A DNA stretch of 64,000 nt from Pseudarthrobacter defluvii (lineage in GTDB: Bacteria; Actinomycetota; Actinomycetes; Actinomycetales; Micrococcaceae), in assembly GCF_030323865.1 (NCBI RefSeq), contig NZ_CP066362.1, forward strand, positions 1,736,001 through 1,800,000, in the 5' to 3' direction. This document shows, piece after piece, positions 36,766-46,496 of the stretch; the stretch's first letter is position 1; each line of letters starts with the position of its first letter. A program made the position numbers and the translations under genes. The notes under the pieces were generated by a model. That model made no database searches, was not told the DNA's origin, and saw only the letters and a list, made by a program, of their open reading frames with translations.

Positions 36766-37254
36766 ATGAGCGGACACGGCGCCCCCGACATCGACCTGAG
36801 CACCCTCAACCCGGCCGAGACCTCACAGCTGAAGCTTGCGATCATCGCAGCCAGCTGGCACACCCAAATCATGGACGGGCTCCTGGACGGCGCGCTCCGG
36901 GCGGCCAAGGACGCCGGCATCGCCGAGCCCACCGTCCTGCGGGTTCCCGGCAGCTTTGAGCTCCCGGTGGCTGCCGCGCGGCTGGCACCGCACTTTGACG
37001 CCGTGGTTGCCCTCGGCGTCGTCATCCGCGGCGGAACCCCGCATTTCGACTACGTTTGCCAGGCCGCGACGTCGGGCCTCACCGACGTCAGCGTCTCCAC
37101 CGGAGTGCCGGTGGGCTTTGGCGTGCTCACCTGCGACAACGAGCAGCAGGGCCTGGACCGCGCGGGCCTGCCCGGCTCCAAGGAAGACAAGGGCCACGAA
37201 GCCGTGACGGCAGCGCTGGCCACCGCCGTCGTCCTCAAGCAGTACCGCAGCTAA
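36766..37254 (+). CDS. ribH: 6,7-dimethyl-8-ribityllumazine synthase
   Basis: This 162-residue enzyme condenses the butanone phosphate with the ribitylamino-pyrimidine to form lumazine. Typical motifs are [10 protein letters not shown] at the N-terminal substrate site, [25 protein letters not shown] and FGVLTCDN. It forms large assemblies in known members. The ATG is 33 bases after ribA and closes the riboflavin operon. Confidence 0.96.
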   Translation: MSGHGAPDIDLSTLNPAETSQLKLAIIAASWHTQIMDGLLDGALRAAKDAGIAEPTVLRVPGSFELPVAAARLAPHFDAVVALGVVIRGGTPHFDYVCQAATSGLTDVSVSTGVPVGFGVLTCDNEQQGLDRAGLPGSKEDKGHEAVTAALATAVVLKQYRS

Positions 37255-37355
37255 ACGCTCCAGCCGACGGGCGCGGTGTGTGTTCTGCCACATCGCGCCC
37301 GTCATGCAAGGGCCCGGGAAGCGCCCGCGCGGCCGCAGCAAGTAGGCTGGAGGGC

Positions 37356-37619
37356 GTGAAGAATTTCGAGACGCTGTTCGCTGAGCTCAGCGAGAAGGCA
37401 GCCACCCGCCCGGAAGGCTCCCGCACCGTCGCTGAATTGGAGTCCGGTGTTCACGGCATCGGCAAAAAAGTCGTTGAGGAAGCAGCCGAGGTATGGATGG
37501 CTGCCGAATATGAATCCGATGAAGCCGCGGCCGAGGAAATTTCCCAGCTGCTGTACCACCTGCAGGTTCTGATGCTCGCCAAAGGCCTGACCCTGGAAGA
37601 CGTCTACAAGCATCTGTAG
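37356..37619 (+). CDS. hisE: phosphoribosyl-ATP diphosphatase
   Basis: This 87-residue all-alpha enzyme hydrolyses phosphoribosyl-ATP to phosphoribosyl-AMP in the second histidine step. The metal-binding motif [14 protein letters not shown] lies near residue 38 and [10 protein letters not shown] near 61. The GTG start has a CTGGAGGG site, which decides the choice over a longer frame that begins inside ribH. It precedes hisG. Confidence 0.93.
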   Translation: MKNFETLFAELSEKAATRPEGSRTVAELESGVHGIGKKVVEEAAEVWMAAEYESDEAAAEEISQLLYHLQVLMLAKGLTLEDVYKHL

Positions 37620-37708
37620 CCACCGGTCCGGCGCGATCTTTCCGCCGGTTCCTGCCGTGGCTTGCACTGCTTGAACACCTAGACAAATCAATCCAGAAAG
37701 AATTTCCC

Positions 37709-38569
37709 ATGCTGCGAGTAGCCGTCCCCAATAAGGGCTCCCTGTCCGAAGCCGCCTCCGCCATGCTTTCCGAAGCCGGATACCGCCAGCGGCGCGACAG
37801 CCGCGAGTTGGTCATGGTGGACCCCGACAACGACATTGAGTTCTTCTTCCTCCGCCCCCGTGACATCGCCGTGTACGTGGGCCAGGGAACGCTCGACGTT
37901 GGCATCACCGGCCGCGACCTGCTGCTGGACGCCGAGGTGGAAGCCGAAGAGCTGCTTCCGCTGGGATTCGCGGCCTCCACCTTCCGCTTCGCCGGGCCGG
38001 TGGGCGACTTCAGCTCCGCCGCCGAGCTTGAAGGCAAGCGCCTGGCCACCAGCTACGACGGCCTGTTGCGCAACTACCTTGCCGAACGCGGCATCAACGC
38101 CAAGGTGGTCCGCCTCGATGGCGCCGTTGAGTCTTCCGTCCGGCTCGGCGTCGCTGACGCCATCGCCGACGTCGTGGAAACCGGCAACACCCTCAAGGCC
38201 GCCGGGATGGAAATCTTCGGCGACCCCATCCTCAAGTCCGAGGCGGTCCTTATCCGGCGCACCGGCAACGGGGGCGCCGCCAACGGCACGGCCAAGGAGA
38301 TCGAAGTCCTGATCCGCCGCCTCCAGGGTGTCCTGGTGGCGCGCCAGTACGTGCTGATGGATTACGACATCCGCAAGGAACTCGTGGAGAAGGCCGCCAG
38401 CCTTACGCCCGGCCTCGAATCGCCCACCGTTTCCCCGTTGCGCGACTCCGACTGGGTGGCTGTCCGGTCCATGGTTCCCAAGAAGGAAACCAACCGGATC
38501 ATGGACGAACTCTACGACCTCGGTGCCCGCGCCATCCTGGTCAGCAGCATCCACGCCTGCCGCATCTGA
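37709..38569 (+). CDS. hisG: ATP phosphoribosyltransferase, long form
   Basis: This 286-residue enzyme commits ATP and PRPP to histidine synthesis. The opening LRVAVPNKGSL and the PRPP-binding-type stretch VVETGNTLKAAG are present. It is the long HisG form, whose C-terminal ACT-like domain (about residues 210-286) gives histidine feedback. It lies 89 bases after hisE. The following hisF, without hisA and hisH between them, shows that the his genes are scattered. Confidence 0.95.
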   Translation: MLRVAVPNKGSLSEAASAMLSEAGYRQRRDSRELVMVDPDNDIEFFFLRPRDIAVYVGQGTLDVGITGRDLLLDAEVEAEELLPLGFAASTFRFAGPVGDFSSAAELEGKRLATSYDGLLRNYLAERGINAKVVRLDGAVESSVRLGVADAIADVVETGNTLKAAGMEIFGDPILKSEAVLIRRTGNGGAANGTAKEIEVLIRRLQGVLVARQYVLMDYDIRKELVEKAASLTPGLESPTVSPLRDSDWVAVRSMVPKKETNRIMDELYDLGARAILVSSIHACRI

Positions 38570-38625
38570 TCAGCGTCTGATTAGCGGCGACCCCCAACAG
38601 CCTCGCAAAACATCCAGGAGTTCCC

Positions 38626-39402
38626 ATGGCAGTAGCAGTACGGGTCATTCCCTGCCTCGACGTCGACGCCGGGCGCGTGGTCAAGGGCGTCAACTTTGAG
38701 GGCCTCCGCGACGCCGGCGACCCCGTTGAGCTCGCCCACCGCTATGACAATGCCGGTGCCGACGAACTGACGTTCCTTGACGTCACCGCCTCCTCCGGCA
38801 ACCGCGAGACCACCTTCGACGTGGTCCGCCGCACTGCCGAGGAGGTCTTCATCCCGCTCACGGTCGGCGGCGGCGTCCGCGGCGTGGCTGAGGTGGACAA
38901 GCTCCTGCGCTACGGCGCCGACAAGGCCTCCATCAACACCGCGGCCGTGGCCCGGCCCGACGTCATCGACGAAATCACCCGGCATTTCGGTTCCCAGGTG
39001 CTCGTCCTGTCCGTGGACGCCCGGCGCGCCCGACCCGGATCCCGGCCCACGCCGTCGGGATTCGAAGTGACCACCCACGGCGGGCGCACCGGCACCGGGA
39101 TCGACGCGATCGAATGGGCCAGGGAAGCAGCGGACCGCGGGGTGGGAGAGATCCTGCTGAACTCCATCGACGCCGACGGCACCAAGGACGGCTTCGACCT
39201 CGAGCTGATTAAGCTGGTCCGGGCCGCCGTCAAGGTTCCCATCATCGCCTCCGGCGGGGCGGGGGAACCTGCCCACTTCCCGCCCGCTGTGGCAGCCGGG
39301 GCCGACGCCGTCCTGGCCGCCTCCATCTTCCACTGGGGCCCGGACAACATGATGCACCAGGTCAAGGACGCCATCCGCGAAGCCGGCTTCGAAGTCCGGT
39401 AA
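38626..39402 (+). CDS. hisF: imidazole glycerol phosphate synthase cyclase subunit
   Basis: This 258-residue (beta/alpha)8-barrel enzyme uses ammonia from HisH to make imidazole glycerol phosphate. The family opening [18 protein letters not shown] with the catalytic Asp, the phosphate site [17 protein letters not shown] and IIASGGAG are present. The partner hisH is not in the window. It follows hisG and is closed by an intrinsic terminator. Confidence 0.96.
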   Translation: MAVAVRVIPCLDVDAGRVVKGVNFEGLRDAGDPVELAHRYDNAGADELTFLDVTASSGNRETTFDVVRRTAEEVFIPLTVGGGVRGVAEVDKLLRYGADKASINTAAVARPDVIDEITRHFGSQVLVLSVDARRARPGSRPTPSGFEVTTHGGRTGTGIDAIEWAREAADRGVGEILLNSIDADGTKDGFDLELIKLVRAAVKVPIIASGGAGEPAHFPPAVAAGADAVLAASIFHWGPDNMMHQVKDAIREAGFEVR

Positions 39403-39419
39403 TAGCAGCCGCAGAAAAA

Positions 39420-39456
39420 CAAGGCCGGGTCACGGAGAGTGACCCGGCCTTGTCTT
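39420..39456. terminator. bidirectional intrinsic terminator
   Basis: A perfect 14-bp stem, CAAGGCCGGGTCAC with its complement (39439-39452), has a GGAGA loop. It lies between the convergent hisF and TIGR03085 genes, with A-rich sequence on the left and T-rich on the right, so it can serve both strands. Confidence 0.85.
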
Positions 39457-40100
39457 TAAAGTCCTACTTCGGCGGATTGGAGGAGGGCGACGGCGTCCGG
39501 CTGGCCTTCGAAGGTGACCAGGGCGTGGCGGGTGCGGCCGTGGGCGTGCATCAGCAGTTCGCCCGGCTCGCCGACAATGGCCACGGAAACAGGAGCGCGC
39601 TTGGCGACGTGGCGCGGACCGGACGGGCGGACCAGCACAATGCCAAGGTCCACGCCGCGGTACAGGATGGCGGCGCGCTTCACGAGTTCGTCCCACAGCG
39701 CATCGGAGTAGGCCTCATCGAGTGCCCTGGGGGCCCACCGGTCCACGGCGCGCCGGACGTCCTCGGTGTGTACGAAGTACTCGATCAGGTTGGCGCTCTC
39801 GTCCAGCGCCTTGATGCTCATCGGAGAGAGCGCAGGCGGCCCCGCGCGGAAGGTGTTCACCAGCCGGGCGTAGTCCTCGTTACTGGTGAGCTTGGCAGCC
39901 AACTTGGCGGTTGCCTGGTCCGACGCTTTGGCAAGCCGCTTGATGACCAGGCCCAGCCCGACGGCGGCCTTCCGCTCGCGCAGGTACAGGTGCGCGGCAA
40001 GGTCCCTGGTGCGCCAGCCCTTGCACAGCGTGGGCGCATCAGGGCCGGCCGCAAGCAGGGTTTCGGCCAGGACTTCTCGGGACGGTTCGACGAAATGCAT
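39456..40100 (-). CDS. TIGR03085 family DinB-like metal-binding protein
   Basis: This 214-residue actinobacterial protein resembles the maleylpyruvate isomerase/mycothiol-dependent N-terminal fold. The typical opening has [19 protein letters not shown], where the His could bind metal. An [13 protein letters not shown] motif with a second His lies in the middle. The ATG at 40100 was chosen over a longer frame reading through the hisI promoter. It is divergent from hisI. The function is unknown; the fold suggests a mycothiol-dependent or metal-dependent activity. Confidence 0.83.
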   Translation of the reverse strand: MHFVEPSREVLAETLLAAGPDAPTLCKGWRTRDLAAHLYLRERKAAVGLGLVIKRLAKASDQATAKLAAKLTSNEDYARLVNTFRAGPPALSPMSIKALDESANLIEYFVHTEDVRRAVDRWAPRALDEAYSDALWDELVKRAAILYRGVDLGIVLVRPSGPRHVAKRAPVSVAIVGEPGELLMHAHGRTRHALVTFEGQPDAVALLQSAEVGL

Positions 40101-40212
40101 CACTTGTGAAACTAGCACGAGAGCTGTGGAGTTGGGCAGCACTGCAGCGGCCGGTGGCGTGCCGTTGTTCACAACAGGAGAGCGGGTGCGCGAAGGCACT
40201 AGACTTGACCCG

Positions 40213-40653
40213 ATGTCTGAGCAGCCAACCCCCGTCCAAACCGCAGGATCCGGCGTGTCCCACGTGCCGTCGTCGTCCGTTGAAGCTCCGCCGGCCAGCC
40301 CCCTTCCGGAAGAGCTTGCCGCGGCACTGAAGCGCGACGCCGCAGGCCTGGTGGCAGCTGTGGTGCAGCAGTACGACACCAACGAAGTCCTGATGCTCGG
40401 CTGGATGGATGATGAAGCCCTGCACCGCACCATGACCACCGGCCGGGTGACGTTCTACTCCCGCTCACGCCAGGAGTACTGGCGCAAGGGCGATACCTCC
40501 GGGCACGTCCAGTGGGTCAAATCCCTGGCCATGGACTGCGACGGCGACGCACTGCTGGTGCGCGTCGACCAGGTGGGCGCCGCCTGCCATACGGGCACCC
40601 GCACCTGCTTCGACGGCAGGGAACTGGCCGTGGTGGAAGGCCACGCGGGCTAG
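40213..40653 (+). CDS. hisI: phosphoribosyl-AMP cyclohydrolase
   Basis: This 146-residue zinc enzyme opens the adenine ring in the third histidine step. Motifs are [27 protein letters not shown], the DCDGDALL metal motif, and the zinc Cys pair in [10 protein letters not shown]. An N-terminal extension of about 30 polar residues precedes the fold. A TAGACT -10-like hexamer ends about 9 bases before the ATG, so the mRNA may be nearly leaderless. It leads into trpE. Confidence 0.94.
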   Translation: MSEQPTPVQTAGSGVSHVPSSSVEAPPASPLPEELAAALKRDAAGLVAAVVQQYDTNEVLMLGWMDDEALHRTMTTGRVTFYSRSRQEYWRKGDTSGHVQWVKSLAMDCDGDALLVRVDQVGAACHTGTRTCFDGRELAVVEGHAG

Positions 40654-40762
40654 GTAGAACCGCTGCCCCGGCCGGCGCCTTCAACGCTGCGGCCACCCAG
40701 CAAGCACACCCAAGGAGCCGGCACGGCCGGCCCTTTCGAAGAACAGGCGGACAAGCATAGCC

Positions 40763-42325
40763 ATGCAGGACCTTGGAACCATCAGCCCAAGCCTTGAGGA
40801 ATTCCGGGAACTCGCCGGCCACAGCCGCGTCATCCCCGTCAGGCTCAAGGTCCTTGCCGACGCCGAAACCCCCATCGGCCTGTACCGGAAGCTGGCGCAG
40901 GGCCAGCCCGGCACTTTTCTTATGGAATCGGCGGCGGTGGGCGGCGCCTGGTCCCGCTACTCCTTCATCGGCGCCAGGTCCCGCGCAACGCTGACCACGA
41001 AAGATGGCCAGGCGCACTGGCTCGGCGAGCCCCCTGCCGGTGTGCCCGTCAGCGGGAGCCCCGTGGACGCCATCCGTGACACCATCGACGCCCTGCGCAC
41101 CGACCGCTTCGAAGGACTGCCGCCCTTCACCTCCGGCCTGGTGGGCTTCCTTGGCTGGGAGACCGTCCGGCACTGGGAACGGCTGGTCAGCCCGCCCGAG
41201 GATGACCTGCAGCTGCCGGAAATGGCCCTGAACCTGGTCACCGACATGGCTGTGCATGACAATGTGGACGGCACGGTGCTGTTGATCGCCAACGCCATCA
41301 ACTTCGACAACAGCTCCGAGCGGGTCGACGAGGCCTGGCACGACGCCGTGGCCCGGGTCAAGGAACTCCTGGCCAAGATCAGCGCGCCCGTGGTGCAGCC
41401 GGTCTCCGTGCTGGAGCCTGCGGCCCTGGACTTTGCCTCCAGCGTGCAGGAACGCTGGGATGAAGCCGAATACCTCGCAGCGCTGGACCGCGGCAAGGAA
41501 GCCATCGTGGACGGCGAGGTTTTCCAGGTGGTCATCTCGCGCCGGTTCGAGATGGAATGCAACGCGTCCGCACTGGACGTGTACCGCGTGCTGCGCAACA
41601 CCAACCCCAGCCCGTACATGTACATCTTCAGCCTGGCCGACGCCGAGGGCCGGGAGTACTCCATCGTCGGGTCCTCCCCGGAAGCCTTGGTCACGGTGAC
41701 CGGCGAGGAAGTCATCACCCACCCCATCGCCGGCTCCCGCCCCCGCGGGAAGACCGTGGAAGCTGACAAGGCCCTGGCCGAGGAACTCCTGGCCGACCAG
41801 AAGGAACGCGCCGAGCACCTGATGCTGGTGGACCTCTCCCGCAACGACCTCTCCAAGGTCTGCGTGGCGGGAACGGTGGACGTCACCCAGTTCATGGAAG
41901 TGGAGCGTTTCAGCCACATCATGCACCTGGTATCCACCGTGGTGGGCCAGCTCTCCCCGCAGGCCAAGGCGTACGACGTCCTGAAGGCCACGTTCCCCGC
42001 CGGTACCCTCTCCGGAGCGCCCAAGCCGCGTGCCCTGCGGCTCCTCGACGAGCTGGAACCGCACCGCCGCGGCATCTACGGCGGTGTGGTGGGCTACCTG
42101 GACTTCGCCGGTGACATGGACATGGCCATCGCCATCCGGTCCGCCCTGATCCGGGAAGGGCGCGCCTACGTCCAGGCCGGCGGCGGCATCGTGGCGGACT
42201 CAGTGAACCCCACCGAGGCCCTGGAAACCGTCAACAAGGCCGCCGCGCCGCTGCGCGCCGTTCACACGGCCGGCTCCCTGCACAACATCTCCGCGGAATC
42301 CCTTCCCGGCGGGGCGGATTCCTGA
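40763..42325 (+). CDS. trpE: anthranilate synthase component I
   Basis: This 520-residue chorismate-utilising enzyme makes anthranilate with ammonia from TrpG, which is not in the window. The N-terminal part carries the FLMESA feedback-site motif. The C-terminal catalytic domain shows the PEALV segment, IAGSRPRGKT, the DLSRNDL stretch, and GAPKPRALRL. It starts at ATG 109 bases after hisI; no tryptophan-rich leader peptide is visible in that gap. Its stop overlaps the ATG of the next gene. Confidence 0.96.
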   Translation: MQDLGTISPSLEEFRELAGHSRVIPVRLKVLADAETPIGLYRKLAQGQPGTFLMESAAVGGAWSRYSFIGARSRATLTTKDGQAHWLGEPPAGVPVSGSPVDAIRDTIDALRTDRFEGLPPFTSGLVGFLGWETVRHWERLVSPPEDDLQLPEMALNLVTDMAVHDNVDGTVLLIANAINFDNSSERVDEAWHDAVARVKELLAKISAPVVQPVSVLEPAALDFASSVQERWDEAEYLAALDRGKEAIVDGEVFQVVISRRFEMECNASALDVYRVLRNTNPSPYMYIFSLADAEGREYSIVGSSPEALVTVTGEEVITHPIAGSRPRGKTVEADKALAEELLADQKERAEHLMLVDLSRNDLSKVCVAGTVDVTQFMEVERFSHIMHLVSTVVGQLSPQAKAYDVLKATFPAGTLSGAPKPRALRLLDELEPHRRGIYGGVVGYLDFAGDMDMAIAIRSALIREGRAYVQAGGGIVADSVNPTEALETVNKAAAPLRAVHTAGSLHNISAESLPGGADS

Positions 42326-43014
42326 TGTCCGGCTCCGGAGTCGCCCCCGGCCACCCAGGCAACGCAGATAAGCCGGGCAAGCCAGGCCAGGCAGGGAAAG
42401 CGGCCAAGTCCCCGAAGCCCCGGGCCGTGCCTGTGTGGGCGCGCAAGTCCAACGTGGTGCTGCTGATCACCCTCCTGGCACTTGCCGCGTTTGGAACCAC
42501 CACGCAGACCTGGATGACCGCCACGCTCGACCCCAACCAGGTGGGCCAGGCGGCAGCAACCCAGAACGCGATCCAGGTGCAGGGCAGCAAGGCCGCCACC
42601 ACCGTGACGGCCCTGGCCCTGGTTGCCCTGGCCGGCGGCCTCGCAGCGGCCATCGCCGGCAGGATCGCCCGCTGGGTCATCACCGCGATCATCCTTCTTG
42701 CTTCAGCCGGGGTGGTGACCGCCGCGGCCATGGTCCTGGCTGATCCGCTCGCGGCGGCGCAGGGAACCATCGCGGGGGCCACCGGTGTTTCCGGCAGCCA
42801 GGCGCACATTGAGGTCACCGCCTTCCCCGTGCTCGCCGTCGTCGCCGGCTGCCTGCTGGCCCTGGCGGCCCTGTTGATCCTGCCCGTGTCGCATTACTGG
42901 AAGACGCGCACCAAATACGACGCCCCGGGCACTGCCGGGGGGGCTGCACCGGCCGGCCCCGTGGACGAGATCGACAGCTGGGACCGGCTTTCCCGGGGCG
43001 AGGACCCCACCTAG
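42325..43014 (+). CDS. Trp biosynthesis-associated membrane protein (TIGR02234)
   Basis: This 229-residue membrane protein has about four hydrophobic helices (roughly residues 45-65, 90-110, 115-140, 165-190) and a polar N-terminus. It is recognised by its constant place in actinobacterial trp operons. The ATG overlaps the trpE stop. The function is not known. It may act in precursor transport or in holding the enzymes at the membrane, but this is only inference. Confidence 0.85.
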   Translation: MSGSGVAPGHPGNADKPGKPGQAGKAAKSPKPRAVPVWARKSNVVLLITLLALAAFGTTTQTWMTATLDPNQVGQAAATQNAIQVQGSKAATTVTALALVALAGGLAAAIAGRIARWVITAIILLASAGVVTAAAMVLADPLAAAQGTIAGATGVSGSQAHIEVTAFPVLAVVAGCLLALAALLILPVSHYWKTRTKYDAPGTAGGAAPAGPVDEIDSWDRLSRGEDPT

Positions 43015-43119
43015 GGCCGGGGCCGCCGGCACCGGACCGGGCGTTGAAGCCCGGCGGTACGCGGACGGCAGCCAAAAAATGGCAGAATGTAAGCAGTATC
43101 CATCCTGAGGAGATTTTCC

Positions 43120-43407
43120 ATGAGCAAAGCACCTGCGTCCGTTTCCAAGTCAGGCACCCGCACGGTTGCCCCCGGCGCCATTGACCACAGCCAGGAACTG
43201 GGCCACGGCAACAGCCCGGCCGCCTGGACCTGCGTCATCGTCATGCTCGTAGGCGCCCTCATCGCAGCCATCGCCTTCGTCATTGCCAGCACCCCCATCT
43301 TCATCGGCGGCGCCGTTGTCATGGTGATCGGCCTGATCCTCGGGTACATCATGCGCAAGGCAGGTTACGGCGTCGAAGGCAGCAAGCTGAAGAACTCCGG
43401 CCACTGA
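43120..43407 (+). CDS. HGxxPAAW family small membrane protein
   Basis: This 95-residue protein has the family signature HGNSPAAW near residue 30, followed by two hydrophobic helices (about 38-58 and 62-82). The N-terminus is polar and probably cytoplasmic. It lies between TIGR02234 and trpC, an order conserved in Micrococcaceae and related actinobacteria. The stop overlaps the ATG of trpC (TGATG), so it is coupled. No function has been assigned to the family. Confidence 0.87.
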   Translation: MSKAPASVSKSGTRTVAPGAIDHSQELGHGNSPAAWTCVIVMLVGALIAAIAFVIASTPIFIGGAVVMVIGLILGYIMRKAGYGVEGSKLKNSGH

Positions 43408-44228
43408 TGGCGACTGTTCTCGACGACATCAACGCCGGTGTCAGGGAGGATATGGAGGCCAGGAAGCGGCTTGTTTCCCTGGCTGAGCTGAAGGACCTGG
43501 CCCAGGCCGCGGCACCTGCCCGCGACGCCTGGGCGGCGCTCGGCGGCACCTCCCCAACCCGGGAACAGCTGAAGGTCATTGCCGAAATCAAGCGCCGCAG
43601 CCCCTCCAAGGGCGATCTCGCCAGCATTGTGGATCCGGCGTCGCTCGCCAGGCAGTACGCCGACGGCGGTGCCTCCGTCATCAGCGTGCTCACCGAGCAG
43701 CGCCGCTTCAACGGGTCGCTGGCCGACCTCGACGCCGTGCGGGCCGCCGTCGACACCCCCTTGCTGCGCAAGGACTTCACGCTCGACGAGTACCAGATCT
43801 GGGAAGCCCGCGCCCACGGTGCCGACCTCATCCTCCTGATCGTGGCGGCCCTTTCGGACGCCCAGCTCTCCGCATTCAGCGCCCTCAGCCACGAACTTGG
43901 CATGAACGTGCTGGTGGAGACGCACACGGAAGAAGAGATCGAGCGTGCCGTCGCGGCCAAGGCGCGCATCATCGGCGTCAACGTACGCAACCTGAAGACG
44001 CTCGACGTCGACCGTTCAGTTTTTGCCTCACTGGCGGGGAAGATCCCTGCTGAGGCCGTCGTGGTCGCCGAATCCGGCGTCCGTGACGCTGACGACGTCA
44101 CGCATTACGCCGCCAGCGGGGCCAACGCGATACTGGTGGGCGAGGCGCTGGTAAGCCACGCCACCCCGCGCGAACGAATCGCTGAATTCACTGCCGCGGG
44201 TGCCGCCGCCATCGCTGCCCGGGACTGA
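43407..44228 (+). CDS. trpC: indole-3-glycerol phosphate synthase
   Basis: This 273-residue (beta/alpha)8-barrel enzyme closes the indole ring. Family motifs include IAEIKRRSPSKG near residue 58 with a catalytic Lys, LLRKDFTLDEYQIWEARAHGAD near 120, NVRNLKTLDVD and AESGV. The ATG overlaps the HGxxPAAW gene stop. The trpD gene is missing from this operon and must be elsewhere. Confidence 0.96.
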   Translation: MATVLDDINAGVREDMEARKRLVSLAELKDLAQAAAPARDAWAALGGTSPTREQLKVIAEIKRRSPSKGDLASIVDPASLARQYADGGASVISVLTEQRRFNGSLADLDAVRAAVDTPLLRKDFTLDEYQIWEARAHGADLILLIVAALSDAQLSAFSALSHELGMNVLVETHTEEEIERAVAAKARIIGVNVRNLKTLDVDRSVFASLAGKIPAEAVVVAESGVRDADDVTHYAASGANAILVGEALVSHATPRERIAEFTAAGAAAIAARD

Positions 44229-44248
44229 TGCACTTACGCGTACCTGAT

Positions 44249-44277
44249 CCTGTGGGGCCGCCAGCCGGCCCCGCAGG
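44249..44277 (+). other. strong hairpin between trpC and trpB
   Basis: An 11-bp GC-rich stem with a seven-base loop lies in the 118-base gap between trpC and trpB. There is no T-run directly behind it. It may protect mRNA ends or moderate read-through into trpB-trpA. Confidence 0.45.
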
Positions 44278-44346
44278 GTCGCACTCCGGTTCCACGCCGG
44301 ACCATAAAGAACTTTTTGACCGCTAACTTCGAAGAGGACAGGACTG

Positions 44347-45666
44347 ATGGCTCAAGCACCCTCAGGAAACGCTGACAACAACACCGCGGAAGCATTCCTG
44401 CAGGGCGGATCCCTCCGCCACGCCCCGGGGCCGTACTTCGGCAACTACGGCGGGCGATGGATGCCCGAGTCCCTCATCGCCGCCCTCGACGAACTTGAAG
44501 AGACCTTCAACAAGGCCAAGGACGATCCTGAGTTCGTGGCCCAGATCGCGGACCTGAACAAGAACTACTCCGGCCGTCCGTCCCTGCTGACGGAAGCCAA
44601 GCGGTTTTCCCAGCACGCCGGGGGAGTGCGGGTGTTCCTCAAGCGCGAGGACCTGAACCACACCGGGTCGCACAAGATCAACAATGTCCTGGGCCAGGCC
44701 CTGCTCGCCAAGCGCATGGGCAAGACCCGCATCATCGCCGAAACCGGCGCTGGCCAGCACGGCGTGGCCAGCGCCACCGCTGCAGCCCTGATGGGCCTGG
44801 AATGCGTGGTGTACATGGGCGCGGAGGATTGTCGCCGCCAGGCGCTGAACGTCGCCCGGATGGAACTGCTGGGCGCCAAGGTCATCCCCGTCACCAGCGG
44901 ATCGCAGACCCTCAAGGACGCCATCAACGACGCCCTCCGCGACTGGGTGGCCAACGTTTCCACCACCCACTACCTGCTGGGCACCGCCGCGGGCGCCCAC
45001 CCGTTCCCCGCCATGGTCCGGTACTTCCACGAGGTGATTGGCGACGAAGCCCGCGCCCAGATCCTTGAACAGGAGGGACGCCTCCCGGACGCCGTGTGCG
45101 CCTGCATCGGTGGCGGGTCCAACGCCATCGGCATCTTCCACGGTTTCCTGGACGATCCTTCCGTGAAGATCTACGGCTTCGAGGCCGGCGGCGACGGCGT
45201 CGATACCGGCCGGCACGCGGCCACCATCACGCTGGGCAAGCCCGGCGTGCTGCACGGCGCACGCTCCTACCTGATGCAGGACGACGACGGGCAGACCATC
45301 GAGTCGCACTCAATTTCCGCCGGCCTGGACTACCCGGGCGTCGGCCCGGAGCACTCCTACCTGGCCGACATTGGCCGGGTCAGCTACGAGCCCATCACCG
45401 ACAGCGAAGCCATGGAAGCCTTCCGCCTCCTCTGCCGCACCGAAGGCATCATCCCGGCCATCGAGTCCTCGCACGCGCTGGCAGGGGCCATCAAGGTGGG
45501 CCAGCGGCTCGCCGCCGAAGACCCGGCCTCCGCCGGCGACAAGATCGTGATCGTCAACCTGTCCGGACGCGGCGACAAGGACGTGGCCACCGCCGCCGAA
45601 TGGTTTGACCTGTTGGACAAGAATTCCGCCGAATCCGAAATCGGCAAAGAGGGGGAGCAGCTGTGA
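44347..45666 (+). CDS. trpB: tryptophan synthase beta chain
   Basis: This 439-residue PLP enzyme joins indole and serine to make tryptophan. The PLP Lys lies in HTGSHKINN near residue 107, preceded by KREDLN. The phosphate loop is GGGSNAIG near 255. [11 protein letters not shown] follows the PLP site. The N-terminus has a 20-residue extension before the conserved [14 protein letters not shown]. Its stop overlaps the GTG of trpA. Confidence 0.97.
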   Translation: MAQAPSGNADNNTAEAFLQGGSLRHAPGPYFGNYGGRWMPESLIAALDELEETFNKAKDDPEFVAQIADLNKNYSGRPSLLTEAKRFSQHAGGVRVFLKREDLNHTGSHKINNVLGQALLAKRMGKTRIIAETGAGQHGVASATAAALMGLECVVYMGAEDCRRQALNVARMELLGAKVIPVTSGSQTLKDAINDALRDWVANVSTTHYLLGTAAGAHPFPAMVRYFHEVIGDEARAQILEQEGRLPDAVCACIGGGSNAIGIFHGFLDDPSVKIYGFEAGGDGVDTGRHAATITLGKPGVLHGARSYLMQDDDGQTIESHSISAGLDYPGVGPEHSYLADIGRVSYEPITDSEAMEAFRLLCRTEGIIPAIESSHALAGAIKVGQRLAAEDPASAGDKIVIVNLSGRGDKDVATAAEWFDLLDKNSAESEIGKEGEQL

Positions 45667-46493
45667 GCAGCGCAGACATCGCCAGCCAGGCAGGGACCAC
45701 CAGCAAGTCGGCAGCGGCCATTAACAGGGCACGGGCCCAGGGCCGCGCCGCCCTCATCGCCTACCTGCCCGCCGGCTACCCCAGCGTCGAGGAATCCATC
45801 GCCGCCGGCATCGCCGCGGCCCGAAACGGCGCCGACCTGATCGAAATCGGCATCCCGTATTCGGACCCCGTCATGGACGGCCAGGTCATCCAGGCCGCCA
45901 CCACCGAGGCGCTTGCCAAGGGCTTCCACGTGAGCCAGGTGTTCGACGTGGTTGCCGGCATCACCAGCCAGACGGAGGCCGCCGTCCTGGTCATGACCTA
46001 CTGGAATCCCGTAGTCCGCATGGGCGTGGACGAGTTCTCGCGCCGGCTGGCCGAGGCAGGGGGAGCGGGACTCATCACTCCCGACCTCATTCCCGATGAG
46101 GCCGCCGAATGGATGGAAGCCTCGGACAAGTACGGCCTGGACCGGGTCTTCCTCGTGGCGCCGTCCTCCACCCCGGAGCGCATGCAGCGCACTGTGGATG
46201 CGAGCCGCGGCTTCGTCTACGCAGTCTCCATCATGGGCGTCACCGGCGCCCGTAACTCGGTAAGCAGCGCCGCCAAGGATGTTGTCTCCGCAGCACATGG
46301 CGCCGGCGCGCAACGCGTCTGCGTGGGCCTGGGCGTGTCCAACGCCGACCAGGTACGTGAGATTGCCGCCTACGCAGAAGGCGTCATCGTGGGCACCGCC
46401 CTGGTGAAGACCCTTGGCGACGGCGGCGTGGACGCAGTGGCCACCCTCACCAAGGACCTCAGCACCGGCCTTGCCCGGGAAAGCGGGGCCTAA
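45663..46493 (+). CDS. trpA: tryptophan synthase alpha chain
   Basis: This 276-residue TIM-barrel subunit cleaves indole glycerol phosphate and passes indole to TrpB. Typical motifs are [19 protein letters not shown] with a catalytic acidic residue near the N-terminus, [20 protein letters not shown] and GLGVSN. It begins at GTG inside the trpB stop. Lgt follows 3 bases later, so it is probably on the same transcript. Confidence 0.97.
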   Translation: MSSADIASQAGTTSKSAAAINRARAQGRAALIAYLPAGYPSVEESIAAGIAAARNGADLIEIGIPYSDPVMDGQVIQAATTEALAKGFHVSQVFDVVAGITSQTEAAVLVMTYWNPVVRMGVDEFSRRLAEAGGAGLITPDLIPDEAAEWMEASDKYGLDRVFLVAPSSTPERMQRTVDASRGFVYAVSIMGVTGARNSVSSAAKDVVSAAHGAGAQRVCVGLGVSNADQVREIAAYAEGVIVGTALVKTLGDGGVDAVATLTKDLSTGLARESGA

Positions 46494-46496
46494 GGC

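Noticed and set aside
40654..40762. Possible tryptophan attenuator before trpE
   Set aside because: No short ORF with Trp codons and no terminator-antiterminator pair with a T-run was found.
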